From Oscillospiraceae bacterium (lineage in GTDB: Bacteria > Bacillota > Clostridia > Oscillospirales > Oscillospiraceae), in the NCBI GenBank assembly GCA_910575505.1, contig CAJTFK010000021.1, forward strand, positions 1 to 64,000: a DNA stretch of 64,000 bases, given 5' to 3'. Of this stretch, positions 1 through 7,664 are shown piece after piece. Both the position numbers and the translations under genes were made by a program. How positions within the stretch are numbered: the stretch's first letter is position 1; every line of letters begins with the position of its first letter. Below the pieces are notes generated by a model. The model saw only the letters and a program-made list of their open reading frames with translations. It did no database searches and had not been told where the DNA came from.

Positions 1-99
1 AGCGAAAAAGCACCCACAGTTTTTTCCTTTTGTCAAGTGTTTTTGAACATTCCATTCATATTTTTATTCAGATATCCCTCCATGGGCTTAGGTTATTGA

Positions 100-351
100 C
101 ATTGGGACCTGGGGTGGTCCGGCGGGTCCCTGGAGCCCTGGGCCCCGGGCATGTGCATCGGCGGGAACCGCTTCGGGAACTATGAAGGCCTGCTTCCCGA
201 GGCCGAAGGCCGGTCCTATACCGAGTGCGACATCGACACCCTGGGAGCCGGAAGCCGGGGGGCCAAGCGGATTGTCTTCTCCAACGACGGACTGATTTAC
301 TACACGGAAGATCATTACGCCTCCTTCGAACTGCTGTATGGAGAGGAATAG
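100..351 (+). pseudogene. Barnase-like ribonuclease, N-terminally truncated remnant
   Basis: The reading frame after an in-frame TGA at 97-99 encodes the C-terminal part of a microbial guanyl-specific ribonuclease (barnase/RNase N1 family). Recognisable pieces in order are LGW, APGMCIGGNRFGN, the segment with the catalytic Glu (TECDI), the catalytic Arg (AKRIVFSNDGLIYY) and the catalytic His (EDHYASF), so the three acid-base residues of barnase are kept. The first 40-50 residues of the family are missing, and the DNA before position 97 is AT-rich and unrelated. The first ATG (151) would remove even more of the fold. It overlaps the barstar gene by 14 bases, the usual toxin-inhibitor arrangement. 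I read it as an inactive remnant; a split gene or assembly error upstream is the alternative. Confidence 0.7.
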
Positions 352-628
352 GCTCATAACGGTGGACGGCCAGACCCTCCGGGATCTGGAGGCCCTTCAC
401 GACGGCTTCGCCCCCCTGTTTCCCGCCGGATACGGCCGGAACCTGGACGCCCTCTATGACTGCCTCACCGACCTGGGGGAGGATGTGACGGTGACGCTCC
501 GGCGTCCCCGGGCCCTGGAGGAGCGGTTCGGCCCCCGGGGCCGGGCCCTGGCGGCGCTGCTCCGCCGGGCGGCGGAGGAGAATCCCCATGTGTGCCTGCT
601 GGAGGAGCCGGAGGAAAGCGGGGCATAA
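338..628 (+). CDS. Barstar-family ribonuclease inhibitor
   Basis: Encodes 96 residues of the barstar fold. The N-terminal strand (RLITVDGQTLRDLEALHD) is followed by the conserved YGRNLDALYDCLTDL helix that in barstar plugs the RNase active site, then a second strand and a C-terminal helix-strand (ALAALLRRAAEENPHVCLLEE). Length matches the family (about 90 aa). The start lies inside the preceding RNase reading frame, so the two were probably translationally coupled. Its expected role is to bind and neutralise a barnase-type RNase in the cytoplasm. Because the adjacent RNase lacks its N-terminus, the inhibitor may now be an orphan or protect against related RNases from neighbouring cells. Confidence 0.85.
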   Translation: MERNRLITVDGQTLRDLEALHDGFAPLFPAGYGRNLDALYDCLTDLGEDVTVTLRRPRALEERFGPRGRALAALLRRAAEENPHVCLLEEPEESGA

Positions 629-664
629 GGAACCCCGGCGCTCCGAGCCGCGTACATCGAAAAA

Positions 665-888
665 CGGCAGGAAGGGAAAAGTCCCTTCCTGCCGTCAGCC
701 TGTCGAAAAAGTCTTTTCGACAGGCTGAGCAAGTTTACAAAACTTCAAAAAAGTTTTGTAAACTTATTGATTGAACATGAAAGACACCCCTGATGGGTTT
801 CTTTCATACTATCTTCCTTTCCGAAAGCTGAAGGCAATCCGTTTTTTCGACAGTCTCACGGCAGGAAGGGAAAAGTCCCTTCCTGCCG
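665..888. repeat. Cluster of perfect inverted repeats, one hairpin duplicated
   Basis: Four hairpins lie between converging genes. 665-694: 13-bp stem, 4-nt loop, arms CGGCAGGAAGGGA/TCCCTTCCTGCCG. 695-728: 15-bp stem around TCAGCCTGTCGAAAA. 731-765: 15-bp stem AAGTTTACAAAACTT. 859-888: an exact copy of the first hairpin. A weaker palindrome sits at 778-808. Terminators for the barstar and the converging 1010-1495 gene are one explanation, but the exact duplication of a 30-bp hairpin 194 bp away is more typical of REP-like elements. Confidence 0.75.
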
Positions 889-1009
889 TTTCAGCATCTG
901 TACCTGTTTGAAGCTTTTGGGCCCGGCGCCCGGGCGGTTCCGTACATCCGCCGGTCCAGAGAACAGGGGCGGTGTCCTTCCGTTCCCCGTCCCGGAGGCA
1001 GCAGGCCGT

Positions 1010-1495
1010 TTACCGGAACAGCTCTTTCATCAGGCTCTTGCAGACCTCCGCCAGCTTCTGCATCTCCTCCTCCGAACACATCTCGGACAGGTCATAGTCC
1101 AGGGGGGCAAACACGAAGTCCGACAGGGCCTGATTCATCCGCGTCATCTCGTCCTCCGTGGCCGTGATACGGACGCGGGAAACCGGGCCCCCATCCCCTC
1201 CCTGCAATTCCTCCAGGCTGACGCTGCCGCTGACACGGCACTCCAGCAAAAGGGCGGCCAGGTCGGTGACCAGGTCTATGGCGTAGTGAAATTCGGAGAA
1301 GTATCCCTCCCCGTCCTGATATTCCAGCACGCCGCTCTCCCGGAACTGCCAGCCCTGCCGGTCCAGCCCCGTGTCGGAAAAAATCTCGCTGAGGGGAATC
1401 TCCTCCTTCCGCTTGTCCGCCAGATAGTCAACCAGCGTCAGACTGTCGTCGGTGTCTCCGATGAAGTTGTTCCAATACCTTCCTTCAATATACAT
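1010..1495 (-). CDS. Hypothetical acidic protein (161 aa)
   Basis: Not recognised. The chosen ATG at 1495 (MYIEGRYWNNFIGDTDDS) has a GAGG-type SD 7-13 bases upstream (CCTCCTC on the plus strand at 1502-1508); the longer upstream frame starts in sequence without protein character. The product is acidic, with alternating strand-like and helical segments, no signal peptide and no membrane segment. A C-terminal helix (SEEEMQKLAEVCKSLMKELF) closes it. It converges on barstar across the hairpin cluster. Small acidic proteins next to RNase/barstar remnants are sometimes immunity proteins, but nothing in the sequence proves that here. Confidence 0.6.
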   Translation of the reverse strand: MYIEGRYWNNFIGDTDDSLTLVDYLADKRKEEIPLSEIFSDTGLDRQGWQFRESGVLEYQDGEGYFSEFHYAIDLVTDLAALLLECRVSGSVSLEELQGGDGGPVSRVRITATEDEMTRMNQALSDFVFAPLDYDLSEMCSEEEMQKLAEVCKSLMKELFR

Positions 1496-1499
1496 GCCG

Positions 1500-1960
1500 G
1501 GTTCCTCCTCTGTCCGCACTTTTGAATGCTGGAGTGATTTCGATTTGACATGGATTATACAGCAGGCCCCGCCGGGTGTCAACGGCGGAGGAGCCGGGCC
1601 GCCTGACGCCGTGGGCGGACAAACGATTCCGGCAACGAGGGAAGGTCCTGTTGGCTGATTTTATTTTGCAGAGGCGCTCCCCGGGCGGCCCGATGTGAGG
1701 CCCGGGCCTTGTATCGGCAGGCCGCCGGGGGCGGCGGACCCTGCATCATGATCCTGTTATAAAATGCGGAAACGGCGCTTTGGCCAGGGAAATCAATTAC
1801 TTGAATCTGGAGATTGTTTTGCTTCTCCGGCATATGCCCGGGTGTGTTTTTCGGCTTCCGGCAGGAATTATGTCAGCCGATTGTGCTGTGCCGCATTTGT
1901 TCTGGCAGAGATTCGGAAAATTAGGGAATAAAATTGATTTCCCTGCACTCCGGCGGTCCC
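1500..1960. other. Intergenic stretch without a supportable gene
   Basis: About 460 bases between the divergent 1010-1495 gene and the thrS promoter. Short open frames exist in several registers, but none has an SD or protein-like composition. It presumably holds the promoter of the leftward gene. I see no strong hairpin or repeat. Confidence 0.5.
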
Positions 1961-1963
1961 CTC

Positions 1964-1992
1964 TTGACAAGCGGGCGGCGTGGTGCTATAGT
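1964..1992 (+). promoter_or_regulatory. Sigma-A promoter of thrS
   Basis: TTGACA at 1964-1969, a 17-bp spacer, and TATAGT at 1987-1992: a near-consensus vegetative promoter immediately before the T-box leader. Transcription should start near 2000. Confidence 0.85.
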
Positions 1993-1998
1993 GTACTC

Positions 1999-2240
1999 TG
2001 TTAAACTGGCAATGACGGAGAAGCACCGGGCCAGCGGTATCCAGAGAGGGGCGCGTCTGCTGCAAGCGCCCTATATCCGCCCCCGCAGTACCACTCCCGA
2101 GCCGCCCGGGACAACCGGGCCGGGCCCGCCCGTTACAGCGGACACGAGCGGCGTGCCCCCTGGGGGACGCAAGCAGGGTGGAACCGTGGAATACGTGTTT
2201 CGTATCTCACCCCTGATGAGTCATCGGGGGTGGTTTTTTT
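1999..2240 (+). promoter_or_regulatory. T-box leader (tRNA-Thr sensing) with terminator
   Basis: The leader of thrS shows the T-box hallmark GCAGGGTGGAACCG around 2173-2187 (the antiterminator sequence that pairs with the NCCA end of uncharged tRNA) and a Stem I with a GAGAGG motif near 2043. An intrinsic terminator follows: stem CACCCC...GGGGTG at 2208-2232, then seven T. An ACC triplet near 2091 is the plausible threonine specifier codon, although the Stem I fold was not computed. Uncharged tRNA-Thr should stabilise the antiterminator and allow thrS transcription. Confidence 0.85.
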
Positions 2241-2275
2241 ATCTCCGCCCCTCAATACAACAAGGAGGCTTTCCC

Positions 2276-4033
2276 ATGAGCGAAGAGAACATCTATACCT
2301 TTGAAAACGAGACCTACCGCAAAACCTACTGGCATACCTGCTCCCACATCCTGGCCCAGGCCATGAAGCGGCTCCACCCGGAAGTGAAGCTGGCCATCGG
2401 ACCCAGCATCGACAACGGCTTTTACTACGACTTCGACACCCCCGAGCCCTTTTCCGAAACCCAGCTGGCGGAGCTGGAGGCGGAAATGCGGAAAATCTGC
2501 AAGGAGAAGCTGAAGCTGGAGCGCTTCGAACTGCCCCGGGACGAGGCTGTGAAATTCATGGAGGAAAAGGGTGAGCCCTACAAGGTGGAGCTCATCAACG
2601 ACCTGCCGGAGGACGCCGTCATCAGCTTCTATAAGCAGGGCGACTTCACCGACCTCTGCGCCGGCCCCCATGTGGACTCCACCGGGCGCATCAAAGGCAA
2701 CGCCATCAAGCTCACCGCCTGCAACGCGGCCTACTGGCGGGGCGACTCCAGCCGCCAGACCCTCCAGCGCATCTACGGCGTGGCCTTCCCCAAAAAGGAC
2801 GAGCTGGACGAATACCTCCAGCGCATTGAGGAGGCCAAGAAGCGGGACCACCGGAAGCTGGGCCGTGAGCTGGGACTGTTCATGCTCCGGGACGAGGGCC
2901 CCGGCTTCCCCTTCTTCCTCCCCAAGGGCATGGTGCTGAAAAACACCCTGCTGGACTACTGGCGGGAGGTTCACAAGAAATACGGCTATGTGGAAATCTC
3001 CACCCCCATCATGCTGAACCGCCAGCTGTGGGAGCGCTCCGGCCACTGGGACCACTATAAAAACAACATGTACACCACCGTTATTGATGAGGTGGATTTC
3101 GCGGTTAAACCCATGAACTGCCCCGGCGGAATGCTGGTCTACGCCAGCGAGCCCCACAGCTATCGGGACCTGCCTCTGCGGGTGGGCGAGATCGGACTGG
3201 TTCACCGCCACGAGCTGTCCGGCGCTCTCCACGGATTGTTCCGGGTCCGCTGCTTCAACCAGGACGACGCCCACGTGTTCATGACCCGGGAGCAGATGCA
3301 GGACGTGATTCAGGAGACCGTGCGGCTCTTCGACGAGGTGTATTCCACCTTTGGCCTGAGCTACACCATTGAGCTCTCCACCATGCCGGAGGACCACATT
3401 GGCACCGTGGAGGAGTGGGAGCGGAACCAGGACATTCTGAAGGCCGCCATCACCGACATGGGCAAGGACTTTGTCATCAACGAGGGAGACGGGGCCTTCT
3501 ACGGGCCCAAGCTGGACTTCCATCTGGCGGACTCCCTGGGCCGGACCTGGCAGTGCGGCACCATCCAGCTGGACAGCCAGCTTCCCGAGCGCTTTGAGCT
3601 GGAATATGTGGGCGAGGACGGCCAGAAGCACCGCCCCGTCATGATTCACCGGGTGGTCCTGGGCTCTATTGAGCGGTTCATCGGCGTCATTACCGAGCAC
3701 TTCGCCGGGGCCTTCCCCGCCTGGCTGAGCCCCGTTCAGGTAAAAATCCTGACCGTTACCGACCGGGCCAACGGCTACGCCGGCGAAATCGCCGCCGCCC
3801 TGGACGCCCGGGGCTTCCGCCCTGAGACCGACCTGCGCAACGAGAAAATCGGCAAGAAAATCCGGGAGGCCACCCTGGAGAAGATTCCCTATATGCTGGT
3901 GGTGGGCGACCGGGACATTGAAAATCAGACCGTTTCCGTCCGCACCCGCGGCGGCGAGGACCTGGGGGCCATGAGTCTGGAGGCCTTCGCGGCGCTGCTG
4001 GAGGAGGAGGTCCGGACCCGGACCATCAAATAA
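2276..4033 (+). CDS. thrS: Threonyl-tRNA synthetase, form lacking the TGS domain
   Basis: Charges tRNA-Thr with threonine. The ATG at 2276 follows AAGGAGG at 2262-2268; the frame stays open upstream through the T-box, but that is not coding. The 585-aa product begins directly at the editing (N2) domain: HTCSHILAQA carries the HxxxH and DLCAGPHVD the Cys/His pair of the editing site. Catalytic core: zinc ligands in PMNCPGG, HRHELSG and MIHRVVLGS, motif 2 LHGLFRVRCFNQDDAH, motif 3 GSIERFIGVITEHFAG. An anticodon-binding domain follows (VKILTVTDRANGYAGEIAAAL). Most bacterial ThrRS are about 635-645 aa with an N-terminal TGS domain; that domain (about 60 residues) is absent here. Regulation is by the T-box. 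Confidence 0.95.
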   Translation: MSEENIYTFENETYRKTYWHTCSHILAQAMKRLHPEVKLAIGPSIDNGFYYDFDTPEPFSETQLAELEAEMRKICKEKLKLERFELPRDEAVKFMEEKGEPYKVELINDLPEDAVISFYKQGDFTDLCAGPHVDSTGRIKGNAIKLTACNAAYWRGDSSRQTLQRIYGVAFPKKDELDEYLQRIEEAKKRDHRKLGRELGLFMLRDEGPGFPFFLPKGMVLKNTLLDYWREVHKKYGYVEISTPIMLNRQLWERSGHWDHYKNNMYTTVIDEVDFAVKPMNCPGGMLVYASEPHSYRDLPLRVGEIGLVHRHELSGALHGLFRVRCFNQDDAHVFMTREQMQDVIQETVRLFDEVYSTFGLSYTIELSTMPEDHIGTVEEWERNQDILKAAITDMGKDFVINEGDGAFYGPKLDFHLADSLGRTWQCGTIQLDSQLPERFELEYVGEDGQKHRPVMIHRVVLGSIERFIGVITEHFAGAFPAWLSPVQVKILTVTDRANGYAGEIAAALDARGFRPETDLRNEKIGKKIREATLEKIPYMLVVGDRDIENQTVSVRTRGGEDLGAMSLEAFAALLEEEVRTRTIK

Positions 4034-4068
4034 TCAGGCCCGGGGAGGCCGGGGAGGAGTCCTGTCCC

Positions 4069-4776
4069 ATGACCTATGTGTGTTCGGATATCCATGGCTG
4101 CTATGACAAATATGCCGCACTGCTGGCCGGGCTCCGGTTCGGCCCCGGGGACACCCTGTATGTCCTGGGGGATGTGATCGACCGGGGGCCCCAGGGCGTG
4201 CGGGTGCTGCTGGACATGATGAACCGGCCCAATGTGATTCCCATACTGGGAAACCACGAGCTCACCGCCGCTGTCTGCCTGCCCTGGCTCTTGAAGGAAG
4301 TGACCCAGGAGAGCATAGCCGGTCTGGACGAGACCCGCGTGGGCGCTCTGGGGGACTGGCTGCTCAACGGCGGGGAGCCCACCCTTCAGGAGCTGGGCCG
4401 GCTGCGGCAGGAGGAGCGCCGGGCGATTCTGGACTATATCCTGGAAATGGACCTCTATGCTCAGGTAGAGGCCGGGGGGCAGTCCTATCTGCTGGTCCAC
4501 GCGGGACTGGACCGCTTCTCTCCGGACAGGGACCTGGAGGACTACGCACTGGAGGACTTTCTGTTTGCCGGGCCGGAATCCAATGCCCTGTACCGGGGCA
4601 GGGATTTTCTGGTCTATGGCCACACCCCCACCCGCCTGCTGTTCCGGCAGGCGGGGGAGGCCCCCCAGGACCGGATTTTCCGGAGGGGCCAGCAGATCGG
4701 CATAGACTGCGGCTGCATTTTTGACGGCCGCCTGGGGGCGCTCTGCCTGGAGACCGGGGAGGAATTCTATGTATAA
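4069..4776 (+). CDS. PP2A-like metallophosphatase (Ser/Thr phosphatase or ApaH-like)
   Basis: A 235-aa calcineurin-type phosphoesterase. The metal-binding signatures are in canonical order: SDIHGCYDKY (GDxHG box), GDVIDRG, GNHEL, then a histidine in LLVHAGLD and one in VYGHTPT. Two divalent metals are expected, with hydrolysis of phosphoserine/phosphothreonine or diadenosine tetraphosphate; the two activities cannot be separated by sequence alone. The start has a GGGGAGGAG SD at 4051-4059. It lies 35 bp after thrS on the same strand and could be co-transcribed with it. No signal peptide, so cytoplasmic. Confidence 0.85.
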   Translation: MTYVCSDIHGCYDKYAALLAGLRFGPGDTLYVLGDVIDRGPQGVRVLLDMMNRPNVIPILGNHELTAAVCLPWLLKEVTQESIAGLDETRVGALGDWLLNGGEPTLQELGRLRQEERRAILDYILEMDLYAQVEAGGQSYLLVHAGLDRFSPDRDLEDYALEDFLFAGPESNALYRGRDFLVYGHTPTRLLFRQAGEAPQDRIFRRGQQIGIDCGCIFDGRLGALCLETGEEFYV

Positions 4777-4818
4777 GCGGACCCTGGACCGGTGTCCAAA
4801 ATAAAAAATAAAAAGGGC

Positions 4819-4850
4819 TTGCATTTTCAAAAAAAGTGTGTTATTATAAT
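4819..4850 (+). promoter_or_regulatory. Probable promoter of tRNA-Arg
   Basis: TTGCAT at 4819-4824 with TATTAT 17 bp downstream (4842-4847), overlapping TATAAT at 4845-4850, placed about 26 bp before the tRNA. Confidence 0.6.
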
Positions 4851-4875
4851 GAGGCTGTCCGGGAGGGCAGAATGT

Positions 4876-4952
4876 GCGCCCTTAGCTCAGCTGGATAGAG
4901 CGTCTGGCTACGGACCAGAAGGCCGGGGGTTCGAATCCCTCAGGGCGTACCA
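4876..4952 (+). tRNA. tRNA-Arg (anticodon ACG)
   Basis: Full 77-nt cloverleaf. The acceptor stem GCGCCCT pairs with AGGGCGT (terminal G-U), the anticodon arm is TCTGG-CTACGGA-CCAGA (anticodon ACG), the T arm is CCGGGGGTTCGAATCCCTCAG-like, and CCA is encoded. Its 3' end is the integration site of the downstream element, which regenerates it exactly. Confidence 0.95.
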
Positions 4953-4953
4953 A
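4930..4953 (+). repeat. attL core: left copy of the 24-bp att repeat
   Basis: The 24 bases covering the tRNA T-loop to the CCA end (from TTCGAATCCC to GTACCAA) recur exactly at 48987-49010. The copy at 48987 has no tRNA body before it, so 4930-4953 is the copy joined to the intact tRNA. The integrase gene next to it points towards this site. Confidence 0.9.
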
Positions 4954-4997
4954 GAAGAATCCCCGTGTTCTTAACGAATACGGGGATTCTTCTTGTT
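4951..4997 (+). terminator. tRNA-Arg terminator supplied by the element
   Basis: A 16-bp stem starting CAAGAAGAATCCCCGT, a loop, then ACGGGGATTCTTCTTG and T-rich sequence. It starts at the att core, so it belongs to the integrated element and replaces the terminator displaced to 49009. Confidence 0.85.
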
Positions 4998-5050
4998 TTA
5001 TCGCCTGGTTTTACGTTTAAAAGTTCGAGTTTCAAGACATGAAAATCAGC

Positions 5051-5070
5051 TTACCCCTTCAAATACCCCT
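5051..5070 (+). promoter_or_regulatory. Left arm-type recombinase-binding candidate
   Basis: TTACCCCTTCAAATACCCCT. A 19/20 match lies at 48852-48871 just inside the other end. An inverted TTCACACCCCA-type motif is also shared (5132-5144 as complement; 48829-48839). Matched internal-end repeats are characteristic of integrase/excisionase arm sites. Confidence 0.6.
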
Positions 5071-5187
5071 TACGGGAGATTTTTCTGTTTTGGGGCACGC
5101 ACACTGGAAAAATACGTTCGGGGTTCCACGGGTGGGGTGTGAAAAGGCGGTTCCATGTTCTTCTGAACAAAGAGCCGCCTAATCGTT

Positions 5188-6375
5188 TTAACCGCTCTTT
5201 TTGATTTTCTCGATGTACTGCTGCATCCGGTCAGCGCTCTCGCGCTTCATCTGGTCAGTGACGTGGCCGTAGACGTCCAACGTGAAGGACGCTGTGGCAT
5301 GGCCCAGGTTCCCCTGGACGGTCTTGACATCATCCCCGACCCGGAGAGACGCCACGGCGAACGTATGTCTCAAATCGTGCAGACGGGTCTCAGGCAGGCC
5401 AACGGCCTTTACGATACGCTTGAAGTTACGATACACGGTGTCAGGAACCAGGTGATGGCCCAGCTCATCCGTGAACACGAAGTCGCCCAGGGCATCGCCT
5501 TCCCAGCAGGGGCCAGCTTTCAGACGCCATTCCGCTTGCTTGGCCTGCTGGGCCTTCAGGGCGTCCATGACGAACGGAGCAGGAACTACCACCCGGCTCT
5601 TATCACTCTTGGTGGTGGGAAGGACGTACTTGCCGCCCGGTCCCCGCTCCTTTTGGAGCTGTTTGTTGATATAGATGCTCCCGGCCTTAAAGTCGATACA
5701 GTCCCAGGTAAGGCCACAGACCTCGCCACGGCGCATTCCGGTGAATATATCGGTCAAATAGATGGTCTCGAAGCGGTGCCCTTTGATGGCCCCCAGAAAG
5801 AGGGCCGTGGCATCATCATCCAGGGGCTTGATGGCTTTCTTCGTCTTCTTCGGCAACGTACAGGCATCGGCGGGATTAGACCGCAGATAGCCGATAGCTA
5901 CGGCCTTTTCCAAGGCGCTGTGCAATACGCCGTGGCAGTTATGGACGGTCTTGGGGTTCAGGGCTTCATGGCCGTCCTGGGCCTCCAGTAGACCATTGTA
6001 AAATTTCTGAATCGTATGGGGGGCGAGGACCTCCAGTTTCACGGCTCCAAGGCAGGGCTTGATATGGTTTTGGATATGAGCAGCATAGGACGCCTTGGTG
6101 TAGTTCTTAATGTCGCTCCAATATTCCTTGCACCAGATGTCCAGCCATTGGCCCAAGGTCATCTTACAGGGTTCCCGGTAGTCGTCTTTGTCCAAAGCGG
6201 CAACAGCCTCGGTCATCTTTTTACGGACTTCCTTCTGGGTCTTGCCATAGATGGACTTGCGGATGTCCTTTCCAGTGCCGGGGTCCACGCCAATGACGAA
6301 CCGGGCTTCCCAAGTTCCGTTGGGCCGCTGGCGGATGCTGCCTTCGCCTCTGGCACGTCTTTTTTTCTCTGCCAT
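5188..6375 (-). CDS. int: Tyrosine recombinase / integrase of element 1
   Basis: A 395-aa integrase that should join element and tRNA-Arg att sites and, with an excisionase, reverse the reaction. Domains: an AP2-like arm-binding domain (about residues 8-50, GEGSIRQRPNGTWEARF), a SAM-like core-binding domain (about 65-165) and a catalytic domain. Catalytic residues are visible: Arg in FTGMRRGEVCGLTW, the HDLRH motif, His in GNLGHAT and the Tyr nucleophile in TLDVYGHV. ATG 6375 is preceded by AAGGAGA. The frame stays open further upstream, where the codons for QHKALIYNP echo the same peptide in the excisionase-like gene. The gene ends about 235 bp from attL, a typical int-att arrangement. Confidence 0.95.
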   Translation of the reverse strand: MAEKKRRARGEGSIRQRPNGTWEARFVIGVDPGTGKDIRKSIYGKTQKEVRKKMTEAVAALDKDDYREPCKMTLGQWLDIWCKEYWSDIKNYTKASYAAHIQNHIKPCLGAVKLEVLAPHTIQKFYNGLLEAQDGHEALNPKTVHNCHGVLHSALEKAVAIGYLRSNPADACTLPKKTKKAIKPLDDDATALFLGAIKGHRFETIYLTDIFTGMRRGEVCGLTWDCIDFKAGSIYINKQLQKERGPGGKYVLPTTKSDKSRVVVPAPFVMDALKAQQAKQAEWRLKAGPCWEGDALGDFVFTDELGHHLVPDTVYRNFKRIVKAVGLPETRLHDLRHTFAVASLRVGDDVKTVQGNLGHATASFTLDVYGHVTDQMKRESADRMQQYIEKIKKSG

Positions 6376-6400
6376 GGTAAAAAAACTTCTCCTTTCGGGT

Positions 6401-6429
6401 TTGACACCATGGCCCCTACGTGCTATACT
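6401..6429 (+). promoter_or_regulatory. Promoter of the antisense small RNA
   Basis: TTGACA (6401-6406), a 17-bp spacer, TATACT (6424-6429) on the plus strand, facing away from int. No protein gene follows; the next signal is the terminator at 6483-6525. Confidence 0.75.
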
Positions 6430-6435
6430 ATAGGA

Positions 6436-6525
6436 GCACAGGTGCTTTAGTAGAATGGGATTATAAATCAGGGCTTTGTGCTGACTGTCCGTGTGGCTGC
6501 AACCATGCGGACAGTCTCTTTTTTT
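6436..6525 (+). ncRNA. Candidate ~90-nt antisense small RNA
   Basis: A complete small transcription unit: the promoter above, then about 90 nt ending in an intrinsic terminator (GACTGTCCG 6483-6491 pairing with CGGACAGTC 6508-6516, followed by seven T). It runs antisense to the int leader and to the tail of the regulator-int intergenic region. Positions 6456-6483 are complementary to 7782-7809 inside the excisionase-like gene: 27 Watson-Crick pairs and one G-U over 28 nt. This predicts control of excisionase mRNA, int mRNA or both. No protein frame with an SD fits. Seen: promoter, terminator, complementarity. Inferred: function. Confidence 0.6.
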
Positions 6526-6538
6526 AGAATTTCCACAT

Positions 6539-7300
6539 TTAATTTTGGGGGTTCGCTCGCTTGATTGCGCCTGTAATAATTTGGGCAATTATCTCATTTA
6601 AACCGGCAATCTGTTCCGCGTTCTCCCTCATCTTTTCACTGTCTTCCGGCTCATGGGCCTCCATCAGCTGAAATCGTTCGTACTTCACTTCATTCAGCGT
6701 ACCAATCACGCTTTTCAGCTGCGCCCCTTCTTCTTCATTCAACCCAGAATAAACATCCGTTTTTTGGGGATGAAGCTGGAAGGTTGGGACCTGAACCATG
6801 ATTTTAAGATATTCCAAGGCATTTAGCTGGCCCGCATCGTTGAGTTGGTTAAACATGGTGTCAAATTTTGCGGTACGTCTCCGGCGCTTTTTTAATTCCG
6901 GTTCTTGCGAGTTTTCGGACGATGCCCCATCAGGACCAGGCTCAGCGGCGGCGGTGGCCAACTCACGCTCAATCAGCTGTTTTAAAAACTCCATCGACTG
7001 CGGAATCCATTGGTCGGCCTCTCCGATATAATCCCCATTATAATAGCGGTCTTCGAAATTAGATATGATTTTTGAAATCTGCTTGAGCTCCTCCTTCTTC
7101 TCCGGAGAGATGTTGACCAACTCATAGGGCGGAACATCCAGCAGATTCGCCAGAGTATAAAGCTGGTCAACGCGGAATTGCCGCTGGCCGAGCTCGCATC
7201 GGCTGACAGCGGACTTGGAAATACCCAAGCGAGCCGCAATGTAGTCCTGGGCGAGACCCTTGGCTATCCTCGCCTGCTTGACTTTTTCACCTGTTGTCAT
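6539..7300 (-). CDS. XRE-family transcriptional regulator
   Basis: A 253-aa protein with an N-terminal Cro/CI-type helix-turn-helix (about residues 4-60: GEKVKQARIAKGLAQDYIA, then LGISKSAVSRCELGQR), followed by a charged, largely helical region with a basic patch KKRRRRT near the middle. It probably represses the divergent excisionase-replication promoter, as CI-like regulators of integrative elements do. ATG 7300 is chosen because a strong promoter (7343-7370) overlaps the codons upstream of it; the SD is GAGGAGG about 12 bases away. It reads towards int, with the antisense RNA unit in between. The ligand or inducing signal of the C-terminal region is unknown. Confidence 0.8.
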   Translation of the reverse strand: MTTGEKVKQARIAKGLAQDYIAARLGISKSAVSRCELGQRQFRVDQLYTLANLLDVPPYELVNISPEKKEELKQISKIISNFEDRYYNGDYIGEADQWIPQSMEFLKQLIERELATAAAEPGPDGASSENSQEPELKKRRRRTAKFDTMFNQLNDAGQLNALEYLKIMVQVPTFQLHPQKTDVYSGLNEEEGAQLKSVIGTLNEVKYERFQLMEAHEPEDSEKMRENAEQIAGLNEIIAQIITGAIKRANPQN

Positions 7301-7342
7301 AATAGCAGTTTGCTTCCTCCTCTTCTTTGATTTTTCATTTTT

Positions 7343-7370
7343 ATTATAGCACGTCATCTTCATATGTCAA
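7343..7370 (-). promoter_or_regulatory. Promoter of the XRE regulator
   Basis: On the minus strand TTGACA (7370-7365), a 16-bp spacer, TATAAT (7348-7343). Its position fixes translation start downstream, at 7300. Confidence 0.75.
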
Positions 7371-7574
7371 CAAAATTTTAAAAAAGATTTCTGGGTCTAT
7401 TTTTCTTGCAAAATGTATGGGAAGCGGAAGGGCCGCTACTTACAGGAAAAGGGAGATTATTATTTAAATAAGGTATAGTGGCCGCTTTAGCCCACCAAGT
7501 AGCCTCTCGGTTGCCCGCATTTTCGTGGGACTAAATCTTTTTTCAAATTCCCGGGGATTTTTTTTGAAAAAATG
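7371..7574. promoter_or_regulatory. Divergent control region, operator candidate
   Basis: No gene. It contains the 12-bp palindrome TTATTTAAATAA (7460-7471) and two GGCCGCT motifs (about 7432 and 7489) between the regulator and excisionase promoters, where an XRE repressor would be expected to bind. Confidence 0.4.
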
Positions 7575-7603
7575 TTGACAATCTAACCGGGCGGTGGTAA
7601 GAT
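7575..7603 (+). promoter_or_regulatory. Promoter of the excisionase-replication operon
   Basis: TTGACA (7575-7580), a 17-bp spacer, TAAGAT (7598-7603). It drives 7665 onwards. Confidence 0.75.
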
Positions 7604-7664
7604 AGCACCATGGGACCGGGCCAGAGGTCCGAACCCAAAGAATTTAAAAAGGAGGATTTCTATC

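Noticed and set aside
1934..2275. N-terminal extension of thrS by 114 codons
   Set aside because: That stretch contains the promoter, T-box and terminator; the SD and ATG at 2262-2278 define the start.
4777..4875. Possible additional tRNA or small gene before tRNA-Arg
   Set aside because: Only an AT-rich promoter region is seen; no cloverleaf or SD.
6376..6588. Int N-terminal extension starting at 6588
   Set aside because: It would overlap the regulator gene and run through the small-RNA promoter and terminator; ATG 6375 has a proper SD. The conserved QHKALIYNP codons keep it from being excluded completely.
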